Source of the DNA: Sphacelaria rigidula
Lineage: Eukaryota; Phaeophyceae; Sphacelariales
DNA length: 39,581 bases
Direction of reading: 5' to 3'
Assembly (NCBI GenBank): GCA_964200075.2
Contig: CAXNAA020000011.1
Span: 1 to 39,581, forward strand
The notes beneath the pieces were generated by a model. It made no database searches. It had not been told where the DNA came from and was given only the letters and a program-made list of their open reading frames with translations. Of this stretch, positions 1-12,500 are shown piece after piece. A program made the position numbers and the translations under genes. Each line of letters starts with the position of its first letter. The first letter of the stretch is position 1.

Positions 1-2615
1 GACGTGTAGCTGTAAGCACACGCAAGGGATGGAGGTGAAGTAAAGCACACGTGGAATAGAAAAAATGACTCACTCAAAGGGAATGATCAAAGCCACTCTC
101 CATCGTATCATCTTCTCTCAATCTCACGAAAACACTGTTTCTTGTCCGTATGGCGTGCGAAGGGTATTTTCGGCGGGTATAGGGCCGGAATCACCTCCAA
201 GAAGTGATTTCTTCTCACTGTTGCCCATAGCCAACGCTGTGATGTGGTGGTAAAGTTGGGTCAGTACGGTGCTCATCAGGCACACCCACCTCTGTTGTAT
301 TGCAGCGGTACAGTTTGTTACAACCTGAGTGCGGGCAGGTTGTAATGCGGTGCGTGCGCGGAGGCAGTTGGCACCGCTGTCGAAAGCTGGCACGCACATC
401 CACGATACAAATAAGCGTGTAACGGTCTGTAGACTGGTTTCAGCGACAGGGATGGTTAGGTTTGGTTGAGCCTCCTGGACGAGACACTTACTATACACCA
501 GGACCAGAGTGCATAATGAAGCAGTAGACATTGGGAAATTTTTGTACACAATGGTTGACAGGGATAACTCCAAGATTTTAGACTCGATATAATTCTCTAA
601 AGATATATGGTTTGGGGCAGGTGAGCAGTGGACCCCGCTCGCCCAGGACGTGTTTTTGTCGAAATCGGTGTTTTTCGCGACGATTCGAAGTCTGCCAACG
701 CACACTTGGCCTAGGGGTATCTATGCACTTTCCTTGCCCGAGGGTCTTGTGCGCCTTGGGTCGGGGTTGGGGTTTGAGCTAGAGTATAGAATTTCGAAAA
801 CACTAGAATTGCCGACTTTGGCCGGAGCATTGTCACGCGTTCGAACAGTAAATATTTTCCTGCATCGAGGACACAGTAGCGGTGAAGTAAGCTTTGTAAT
901 CGTCGAACCATTCTCGTGTAATCGTCCATACGCGAGGGTCAACTATTCTACGCGGTCGACCATTTCACGATCAAACACCAAATTCCTCAATTGAAGTCTA
1001 GGTGAAGCGGGGAAATCCAATATTTCGCACGTGACCTGCGTGATCCAGCCCAAACAGTTTGACATTCACCTCGTACATCCCAAATCTCATCACACGGGGT
1101 CATGCTAACAGCGCGACCAGGCGCCCAGTGACACCAACAGCACCTTCAAGGCTCGACAAAATCAAATCTAATGGACGGCAGCAGTCATGGTATGAGCAAT
1201 ATTGAGGGTATGAATTCCTTACATTGCATGCAGCAGCAAGCAGCAGCGACGATTTCGATGGTGGCCTCGCACGTTTCGTATATATACTTACATATATATG
1301 AATGGGAAGCGTGCAACGCAAAAATATGGAAACTCTTTTGTTTCACGGACGGTCGTGAGACACACAGTCAAGCAGTTCCAACCCTCTTCAACTAACCACA
1401 CTCGTACGCAACCCCTACGGCAGAACATCCCAACCAAATACGCCACGCCGGTCACCCGTCCAGCAACAGGTATGTGTGTCTATGGTACAAAATCCGTGGA
1501 CTACGCCACTGTTGGTGGGAACACCACTCCCGTGCAGTTTAGTCTGAAATTACCGCCCTGACACGGCTTGCTGCCGGCAGCGGCTGATGCAAGAAATATC
1601 CTTGACGCTGGCAACGGTCTTTTCCACGTAAGGATTGTCTCTCCACCATGCACAACCACCATTCCATATCCCCAGCAAAAAAAACAACGCGATCAACTGA
1701 CGCATGGGCTGAACCTCGTGAAGGGATTTCTCGTGCTTCCCCGCTCACGAACCGTCATTTGTGCAACGCAGTTCAAATTCCGCCGGGGAAAAGTCGATCT
1801 CGTCCCACGCTGAATACACACATGCCACGAAAAATATGGATCGTGTAAAAATGGATAAATACACGGTAGGGAGGGGGAAAAGAGCCATCTGGTGTAGCTT
1901 GTAATTAACACACTTGTTTCTCCGAAAGTACACCTCGCTTACAGCATACCTCGTTTTCCTACGTGAGGTACTCACTGTAAACAGAGTATCCTCATCAGCA
2001 TCAAGTGTCACCGGCTAAATAGTGCAGAAAAGCGACGCACCGGGGCTTATCCAGCACGGCTGTCGCGGTCATGTCAAACAAACATTGGGGTGTTTCGGTG
2101 TCACAAACAGGATCGCGAAATCGTAATTACACTATTTGAATTTCCGTGGAATAACACCGATTGCCCATCCTACTGACACCCTCTCCTAAAACACCACCAC
2201 TGGCGTAAAAATGGATGGAAATGCGCACAAGATTCAGGCTCCCTATGTAGGGCGCCTCCACGAGCTGAATTATAAACATCAGCGCATCAACTTGAGTTCG
2301 TGCTGTCGCAAGCATCAAGTCGAACGCGCCGAGCACAATCCACGCAACTAAACACTCGTCACCGTTTCCTCCACAAATAGCTGCAGAGCAACGTCGACAA
2401 CGAACGCATTGCCCTTCCGCGGGAAAACTAGAAACGAGCAGCATAGGCGACAGATTAATTTTAAGATGATACGTGACAGCGTACAGACCTCATGGTTTGG
2501 CCACCCCCAAGGGAACAGCACTTGCTACGAACTACAAAACTGAAACACATCGACAATTTTCGCTCGCCAATACCCTCGTCAACGTGCCAGGACCGATCAT
2601 GCAAGCATTATAAAA
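1..2615. other. No supported gene; probable 3' UTR of the SMT gene at its right end
   Basis: Open frames here are short, overlap on both strands and show neither protein-like composition nor splice-linked partners. The longest, 124-705 on the minus strand, has no recognisable motif. The SMT stop codon is at 2618-2616 on the minus strand, so the sequence left of it should be the transcript's 3' UTR for an unknown distance; long 3' UTRs are usual in brown algae (family knowledge, not visible here). I see no RNA gene or well-formed repeat in this stretch. Confidence 0.4.
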
Positions 2616-3544
2616 TTACTTCTTCCTGGCAGCGAAAAAGTAGCTCGGTGTGAAGATCTCGAGCTTGCCAGCGTCGACGATGTCGATCGCTGTTTTGTTC
2701 AGGAGCGTAGAGACCTTCAGACAGACAGACACAAGCATAAAAGAAGAGAGTCAAGAGCAGAACACGCAAACAGTACGTGCGCTGTTGCATGGGCATCTGA
2801 ACCCTAACCCTAACCCTACCTAACCCAATGAAATCAGCATAATTGCGGAGCAACTGTGCTCCGTCACAGACCATCACGTGCCCATCATGACCCGCCACAG
2901 AACAAGTAGAGCAACTATTCCGTGACATTAACAGTCAGCTGCTACACGTTCCCTCTACACCGCTTTGTGTACATTGGCAAGGGCTACCGCTTTCATAGTG
3001 TTGTTCCAGCTTCGAATCAAGAACCCGTTTTTTCTTTCCTTGACTCCATCAAACAAAGGCGAGATGGCGTCAACCCTCCCAGGATCCGCTGCATCAAATC
3101 AATCAAATTCGCGTCAACGACCCTGAATCCACAAGAGGCGCCGAACCAAGGAAAATAGCCAAGCCAAGAAGCGCGACGAGGCAACTATACTTACAAGCTT
3201 GCCAAAGGGGCACTTCAGCAATCGATTCAGCACCCTTGATATCTACAAGAGGTGAAAACGCGAGGTTTGACGAAGCCACCTGGGCCACAGTTTCAAGCAT
3301 CCGACGCTCGTGCTACCGAGTACACGACCCGCAACACGGTCGCTGTGAAACTGGAATATCTCTGCGTCATGACGTGGTACAGGCGGGTCTCATCACTTGT
3401 GGGTTGGGCAAGTCTGTGGCAATTCCTTACTTGGGTTTTGAACGTCAAGAAATGATTTTTTTTACAAGAGGTGCACATCGACGATTCGAACGCCACTACT
3501 CGTTCTTTTATCCTTCGGAGTTGGGGTAATTTAAATGAATTTCG

Positions 3545-3579
<35 letters not shown>

Positions 3580-6500
3580 ATCCCCAACTCCAGCATTAAA
3601 ATACAAGAGAGCAGCAGTGATGATGGCCATCAAATGGTCGATGTACATACCTCCGAATTTTTCAGGTCCTGACTCTCAAACTTCGATTGAGGAATACAAC
3701 TTGTGCAGATTCCCGTTAAAATCCTAGACATCGTTGTAAACGTTCCCCACATGTTTGCCTTGGGCATCAATTTCAAACGACAAGTTAGGTGTTGATTGAG
3801 GTATTGTCATTCTTCCCTCGTTATCATCGACGCGAATCTCAAACTTCGGGGGAATGAACACTGACTCAATTCTGTTGATTTTTGTATCAATTCGTTCCAT
3901 AACTATACGATACCGGATATGACGGCACAGTTCAACATGATAAAAGTGCCCGAATCATGGGATCAGAGAGCGCGGGGCGCGGGGCACTCCGGGGTGGTCG
4001 TCCTGCAGCAGGTAATCTACTTCTCGTGTTACATTTGCTGCTTCTCGGCCTGTTTTCCCCCAAGGCTTTTCCCTGGAGTAGATAGGGGCATCAGCTATCC
4101 CAATTTTTTGTATCACCACCGGGACATCAGTCAAATGAACGCGAGCTTCACATTACACTGTGCAAATGCTGCTGATAGCCCCCCCCCCACTGGCATGACA
4201 ACTGACGGTGAAAACTAAAAGGCACACGTACCTGAGCCGATCCCCTGGGAGCAATGCGTAGCGTCTCCAAAGTACTCACAAGCCCGTGCGTGCACACTCT
4301 GCCCAAGCGGGTCATTCGAAATCCAGACAGGCTGAAGCTCCCGCACAGGGTCTGGTACCAAGGTACTTCCATCGCGTCGTGCGTAGTTTCGTTGGCGTTG
4401 TAGGCGTATACCACCTATCCAGCAGCGGCGAAGGGCACCAAAATGTTCAAGGGTCGGGGACATCTTGGCTATTAACAGTTACAAAAACCAAACCCACGAT
4501 TTCTGGGGGCTGGTGCTCGAAAGAGAGAAACAACGTCGACCGCGGATCAAAAACGTCTCTACACAAATTTGCGCCATTCCACATGCCTGGTGTACAATGC
4601 TGTGAAGACAGCCCGGAGATTAGCTCGTATGATACGAATCATTTCATACGACCCCTGGAACTGCAACAATCTAACATCTTATATGCGCTTGTTCAGGATG
4701 GCTGGCAATAGATTATTTTCACAGCCCAAATGCGAGAGGAAGGGAACGCACTTGAGAAGGATAAAATCGAGAGATTCCGACGAAGCATTTGTAGACATGG
4801 TGCAGCATACTTGAACATTGCACATCACCTCGAATCCAGCTTCTTCGAGGTTCGCCTTGATGATGGCAGGGGTCGCTAGAGTAGGCAAACCATTCCCGAC
4901 CTCGATGCCTTCTTTCAGCCGCACGTGATCGGGGTTGCTGGCATCGTATTTGTCTGTCACCACCCATTCGTAACCTCCAAACATCCCCCCCTGCTTCAAG
5001 ACGCGACATACTTCACGGAACACTTGAACCTGAGAGACCCAATTTGAGGCGAAGGCAACCACACGCAAGGAGAGGGCGCACCGAAAAAGTATCGAGATAG
5101 GGTGGTGCGTGACCGCGGGAGTCCAGACACCGATTGTTCCACACGAGAACATGCGACATATTTTAATCACGAGTCCCACAATGGTGTAAGTGATTCAAGG
5201 CCTTTCAACACTTACTGGCGTCGAGCGAAAGGGACGACAAGCAGAGCACGCGACATGCGAAAAATATTTAGATAAAAACAAATCCGTTTCACCTTGTCCG
5301 GTGAGTGGCATGTCGCTTCAATCTGGTAAGCCGCGTCAAACTGTGCAGCCGAAAACGGGAGTGACTGGAAGTCGCCTTGGGTAGATCTGCAGCGGTCGCC
5401 CAAGCCTGCCTCACCGTTGTACTTGTTGCCCACGTTCACCTAAGCAGTAAACAGGAAAGACGTCGCTCAAGTGCATGTGCATGTTCTCAACGGCCAAGGC
5501 ATGTCAAACTTGCATCAGCTTAAAGCACGTTGCACACGGACGTTTTTTTTTTTGGCCAATGCATGCTGTCAATTGCAGATACGTGGTGGCGTTTGAGACA
5601 TCAACATACAAAATAATACCCCCCTCAATGGTCTGATGACTATGGCATGCATGATCATGAGTACACCCTCAAAGTTACCCTAGCAATGCTCACTTGTAAC
5701 AGAGTGCGAGCAAGCACCAAGAACCAAGCACCGAGCACGAGAACAATTGATGTACCTCGACATCTTCAGCTCACGTGAGAGAACGTGATTTCGTGATGTC
5801 CGTGGTCCTGTTCACATGAGGTCATTACTTTGTGCTGTCGTAACAACCGCGATTCAAAAAACATTTTCGCAGGCCATCAGCAATATTGCTCACGTACCCT
5901 CTCCAACACACGAGATAAGGCGCACCGGTTGACCATCACTCCCCAAAGCGGAGGGCGGCCGATCGATCACAGGAACGCCTTCCTCCATTTCCATCATTTC
6001 CACGTGTATACCGTTCCACTGCTCGCACTGACACTAACCTGGTATTGGTTGATTGTGATTCCCGTGATGTCGCAATCCCCGAAGACGGCGATGTTGCGCA
6101 TAGGCCCGCCTACTCCGCAGCCGACATCCAAGACCTTACTGCCTGGCCGAACCTAGATGTTCAGCATAGCATGACGTGGGAATACCGGCACTTGGGTAAG
6201 CCGTAATCGCCAAACGAGCACACGCACATGTTGAAACAGGATTATTGGCAAGAGCACCAGTGCATCTCGAAAGGGGAGGAAGGAACAAGACCAACCCAGC
6301 ACAAACGAGTCTGCCACCGTTGACGCCGTTAGTTGCTGCGGCGTGTTGTAGCATATCGACAACCCAGCACACACAACGACCACATATTGAATTTCGGTAG
6401 CTGAGGATCCGTGATCGTCGCATGAGGACTCACCACACCTTGCCACGACCATGCCGAGCGAATTGCACGACAGGGTATTCGGTTGGCGATGACTGAGGGT

Positions 6501-9500
6501 TGCGTAGGGCCGGTGCCATTTTTGCTTCTCCTTCGTAGTATTAGCTTGACTCGGTTCAACTTGAATTTAAAAATAGGGTTCTTCGACATATTTTCACTAC
6601 AGACTTCTCACGCCACTTGAAGATGAGAAAAAAGTTTCCCCGGCGATCGTTCACTCGAGGTTGGAGGGCAATGACACAAAATTACGAGAGGTGTCATCAC
6701 TAGCGGCGTTTTCATTTCGACAATGGTTTTAAGCTGAGTAAATGCAACGTAGTTTCCGTGATACCGGAATCACGTCCAACTCCCGGATGAAGGAGTAAAA
6801 ACACCGCTCGTGATGCCCCTCGAATGGCCGATGCGCCCTCCTCCTTGAAACCCAAGGTCTCAACTCTCAAACCTCGAGTGGACAATTCAATAGAGGTAGA
6901 TCTCCAAGGGTGTGATTATTTTCCCTGCCAACCCTCTCGGCCATAACTTTCGCATGGCGATGAGTTACGAGCTGGGCCAGCCGAGAGGCGTATTTGTCGG
7001 TTGCAGGCTCATCGCAAGGTCAATATTTAGAGTTGGATCCTGAAATTTGGTATGGACAATGAAAAAGGAATAATAAAAAACAACCACCAGTGCACACAAG
7101 TTTTTTTCTTTCTTTCATGAGTTGGGGCGTTGTACTGATACCGAAAAACTGATTATTGCCCTCAACTCATGAAAGGAATAAAGAGCCTTGTGTGCACTAG
7201 TAGCTGTTTTCATCATGCCCCATTCATTGTCCATATCGAATTTCATGGTCCAACTCTAAATACTGGCTGTGCAACGGGCCGTTTAGTGACGGGGTCAGAA
7301 AAATTCGGAACAGTATTTTGCATGCCACTCACCGGCCCAAGCTCGGTGTTTGTGTATTGAAACTTTGTGTGGGCCGTAGCTAGGGCATCATTGATGAAAC
7401 AAAGTGGGTCGGGTTTTTTTCTTTCCTTCACTGATTTAAGGCGTTTTCGGATGGAAACCGTCAGTGTTCTACGAGATCGCCCGAACTTCTCCCAAAAAAA
7501 CCGAGGGCCCATTTTTTTCATTCAGCATAACTGTGGTTCCTTATCCTCAGTTTCAAATCATAATTTTACAAGTTCAGCTCAAGAAATCGAGATGAGGCCC
7601 GAAAGCAGTGTTACTCCTCCTAAAAAGTGCGCCAAAAACTCGAAAAAATGAAAAAAACTAAAAAATTGAAAGAGCCGTGTTTTCAAGCTTTACTATGCAC
7701 TAGCGGTTCTCCATACGAAATTTCGTTGCATAACTCTCGAAAACTAAGACGCGATATCCAGGTTTAGTTCATCTAGTGCATCCGCTCGTAGTATCCTGAT
7801 TCTAGTATGGAGACCTATGTGCGCCATATCTCGAGATAGATTACGAATTGGGTGGGGGTGAGGGCATCTATCGTCGCCCCGTGCTCCAGGGAATGCCCAC
7901 ACCAAAATTCGCCATCCGCCGAATCCATCGATCGGGGGTTTCACAGAGATTCTAGTATGGACGCTATCTCCGTTAGGTGAAGGAACTACTAGGCATGGGG
8001 TATAATCAACGAGAAAATATGGGCGCAAACTTTTGCGCAGATGGGCACCCTCCCCATGATTGTGGCCCAACTCGTCCGTGTCTAGGTTGGCCCAGCTTGT
8101 AGGAGCCAAATCAGATATCCTTGTTCTTGCCTTCATGTCAGCTACACGTCCACAGATTTTCAGCGCATTAGGACAAGAATTGGGCACCTTTATCTGTTGT
8201 ATCACATCGCCACCAACGATGTGTACCGCCACCAGACCTGTAATTGGTGTCCCAGAATAGTGTGAAATGAAAGTGCATAGAGGGTCAATCACTACACGGC
8301 GCACTCCAGGTTGGCTATACGACTGCAGGGAACCCAGTTGTGTTGCTTTTTGCTGTTGTGCGCCCTATTTAGACTGGAGAAATTCCTTTCGGTCGAGTAG
8401 TGGGGACGGACCTGTAGTCAGGTAGCTGATGAATGACGTTAGAGCTCAATTAAATGTACGCCACCACACACCAGCCCGCATACACCAACAAGTTTCCACG
8501 AAGAGAAAGGCCAGCGGTCACTACACTTGAAATCCGTTTCATCAAATAGTTCTCAACGAATGTGCGCTCGAACAGACTCACACTGCTGCATACTGGATGC
8601 CGACCGACGCAGTGCATATCCACTCACCTCGATGCGGCTCGCCAACACGTACTCTGCACGCAGGATAGACTCGTGGAAGGTTTCACCCTTACGGCGTGGC
8701 GCAAAATGGAAGGATTGCCCCCATCCCCACTCGTAAAAGTCCGTGACCAGGTTGTAAAAGCTGGTGAAAAAGGGGCCACAAGGTACAATATTAAGGCCAT
8801 AAGGCCGGCAGAGAGAGCGGCAAATCTGTTCATGTGTAAAATGGCACTATCATAGCTAGTCCAACTAAATATATTTGCGGAACTTCGCGTCGGGACATTT
8901 GGTGATGCTCTTTTGCGTGGTGGGTGTGGTACTGCCTCCGACACTGCCCATGTCGCATGCACTGCGCATGAACATGGTCCACCAATCAAATACATCCTGC
9001 ATTTCGTACATACGAGGTACATCACACTGCTTTCAGAAACATCCATCGCCATGGCTCGGCACACGAAGCGCGCCGTCACGTATCTCGCTCGAGCCTAGGA
9101 TAATTCACATGTCACGACGGCCGTGGAGGAACACTAGAGTAGATACTCTACACCATTTCTACACAGTAATACTCCAAGAACGCATGGTCACTGAGGAGAC
9201 TGGTACGCGCTGTAGGCGGCTGCATGCGAACACTCCTCACCTGTTCACCATCTTCTGATACTCTGTCTGCCGCTTCTTGATACTTTCTTCCGTCGTGATG
9301 GCGCCGTGCTGTTGATTTTTAAAGCCAACGCGAAGGTTATATCAATATGGTGGCAATTCAACCGCGATGGACGGGGAATGTAGATGAGACATTTGGATGA
9401 GGCGTTCCCGCTGTCGAGGGCGGGCATGCACGTGAACAAGCTACATATTTTTCACGTCTGAACGACACAAATAGGACTGAACGCCACTACTATTTATAAG

Positions 9501-12500
9501 ACCTTGCTTCGGATACGAGATGGGAACAGAGTGCATATACATGGGAAGTAGGAAAAGGGGTGGGCAACGGTGGACATTTTTTACAACATTTGGAATGACC
9601 TAGGGATGGAGTGCTTGCGAAGATACACTGTGTATGCCCACCCTCGTGCATGCCCGCCTGCAACCATCAATGTGAGCTTCCAAATACCATTACATTTTGG
9701 GTGCTTCCAACAATCGTTGTCATCGCACGGAACATGAGTCACAGTATCGCAACCTCGCTGAGGCTTGCCAGACCTTAAACTTCGGCGGCACATAGGTCGT
9801 TGACGACCGGATAACACAGCGCTCGTGAATGAGCTTGCGCCCTGCCTGTCCCATAACAATGAGTCCTGTGCTGCTTCGCGCAGACGGCCGAGAATGTTAC
9901 ACGGTTCGGATGAATCAGAGGTCATACGGGTGGACTCCCCATTAAACGTTGAATGCGAATCATGTACCAAATCATCATCCGGTATGAATCACCGATCGTG
10001 AAGTTGTACGTTCAATATCATACAGCACGAATCACGAACTCGGAACATGTACACTCCAAGGAGTATCAAACGAACCGAGAGTACAACATATGTACGAATT
10101 ACAATTCCCGGATGAATCCTGGGTGAGAAAAATGTACATATGATTCGTCACGTATGAATCAAAGGTAGGAAAAATGTGCGTATGATTACTGTTGCATGAA
10201 CGGGAAATGGGAAGCATGTACGTCGGCAGGTTTTCGTACAATATATCATCCTCAAAACACAGTGCCCAAATCAGTGCTAGATGGTGTTATCGGGCGAAAC
10301 GAGTAAATACACTGTTCATCAGGAGGGTGTTATCGACCGTGAAACACAGATTTTCGGCTCTAGTGCAATGAGTAGGCAGAATTTCAAAAAAATGTATCTG
10401 TATATATTTTCATAAATTTGATCGGGACAAGCTCGATCGACTGAAAATACCGAAGAGTAAGAGTCTGGGCTGAAACGTTGCAGGACCCCCGATGACCGGT
10501 CAGCCCTTAAGGCACTCAGTATTGAGTACAGATTTTTTTTTCTTCTTGGAATGTGGAGCGGATACAAATATCTTCGGATCCCCAATGTCATGAGCGGTGG
10601 CAAGCGAAAAGAGCCCAATAAATCGCCAATTACGAAGAAATCACAAAATGCCTTAACATGGATAGTGAGACCGCCCACTACTGTGTGATTCACCCTAAAT
10701 GAACGGAAAATGGGAAAAATGTACCTGTGATTCACCTTGTATGAAAGGAAGGGGAAGAACGTGTGCCGATGACTCATACGCTGCATGGATGAACGGGGAG
10801 ACACATGTACGCTTGATTCTGTGTATGAACGCAAGGTGGAAAACATGTACATGAATCACATAATTCATGCTCCATGACTCAAAGGAACACAGAGCAGCTG
10901 TAATAAAACAATCAATTCAGGCACACCGATGTGTGCCCTGCCATGCTGTACTGTTCTGTCCGCGGACTGCAACGTACACTCCCGTATTTTGCCAGTTTTG
11001 CCGAAAATTTCAGCGAGCATGCGGGGGCGACTCGTACTGGTGCTGTATTCTTTGCAAATGTTCGTGGTACTACTACATACAGTATTTTCAGGTCAACTGT
11101 ACCGTACAACATAACATAAAACCACAAAGGCTGTCGTGAGCATAGCTCGGAAAGAGAAACTTACTAGGAAGATCGCTCGGGGCCCGCAGGCGCATGTGGT
11201 ACGATAGTTGATGTGTTACGTGAGTACAAAATTGAAATTGTTGTCATTGCGGATTTGGTTCTTGTGGAGTTCGCGACGTGTACGCGCGCTCATTTGCCCA
11301 TCCCACCTGCGAAAAGGGCCGCGCCATCGAAGAGTCGCACCTCATGATATGACATGTGAGAAACAACATAGTTATATCATACGAGCAGAAGCCGGGGAAC
11401 GTGCACGTATGATTCACGCTGATTACCGAGTTGTATCCCCCCCCCAAAACCATTTTTTTGTAACAGAATATGACCGCTCTCCCCTCTAGTGCGCACAGCT
11501 ACAGCACACAGCACCAGACGTGGCGACGTGGGACTGTTGACTGTGGTTCGCACAGCATATGAGCGAAGTTTCAGCGCCTCGCAGCGGCTATAGCGCGCGT
11601 CATTAACTGCCAACCTTTTCAGACTGTATGCCAATCGGTACCCTACAGATGGTCATGATCCAGAAAGGGTCCCCGTACAGACCAGTGTCAGCTCGCTACT
11701 ACATCGGCCGCCCAGCCTCTCAACATGACTAAGTTGATGCATCTGCGCGTACATGTATGTTTTGACCCGTAGCGCGCAAAGTCTCAGCTGCTGTTCAGCC
11801 GATTTGAGGGCGCATGGACCGCATTCCCCGAAATCTCTCTTGGCCATGTAGGAAAGTCTGGGGGCTCAATCCCGTGGATGCCTCGCACATATTGGCCGAC
11901 AAGTGCGCAGAGCTTCATGATGGAGCGCGCGGTCGCGGGCGAGAAATCAACAAGCAAAGTTGCACTGGAAATTGCGAGTTTACCGTAGGGAAGTATCACA
12001 GGAACCGTACCGAGCGTACCCCCAGTATTTACCGGGGTAATCGTGGTTGTTATGCGTGGGTATCGTAGGTATGGCATTTGAAAAATACCCGATTGGGCAG
12101 GTGTGGCAGGTACCGGTATCTCGAAATACCGTGGAATCGTACGTATCGTAGGTATGACATTTGGAAATACCCGATTTGGTCGGTATCGGTAGGGGATGGG
12201 ATGTCCCAAGTACCAGTGCTGGGTACCTGCCTTGCCCTCTGTGCCAGTTCCAAAACGGTCATCCGGCAGTGCGGGGAAAGCGTTTCAGGCCGTATGTCAG
12301 CACTTTTCTCTCTGATCGAAAAAATGGGGCAGTGGAATTGATTTGAGCGAAAATTGCTCATTTATCCAAAGTTGGTTCGAAGTGAATTTCGAGCTTTCGA
12401 TCGAAAAAAGACTGGAATCAATGAAACGGTACATGTTCACTCGTGTACAGTGGAGTCTGTACTGTCTGCACTGCTTGCAAGCAGCGTCTTGAGTGTGTGT

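Larger units (their letters stand above)
6153..8627 (-). other. SMT intron 4 (2.5 kb)
   Basis: Bounded by the gtgagt donor after exon 4 and the tag acceptor before exon 5. Contains the fold-back at 7021-7264 and an unassigned 186-codon frame at 7744-8304. The rest (6160-7000 and 8310-8620) shows nothing recognisable. Confidence 0.7.

Noticed and set aside
124-705. A 193-codon minus-strand frame at the left end.
   Set aside because: No motif, no splice partner, irregular composition with many Cys, Thr and Ser; the opposite strand is equally open.
3196-3243. Candidate last SMT exon on the minus strand reading [16 protein letters not shown] with splice-like ends.
   Set aside because: The exon at 2714-2616 supplies the true family C terminus ([19 protein letters not shown] and IFTPSYFF) and joins in phase to exon 8.
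10319-10852. A 177-codon minus-strand frame.
   Set aside because: It runs across repeat C and CATGTAC units; the frame is not kept in the second copy of repeat C and has no protein-like pattern.
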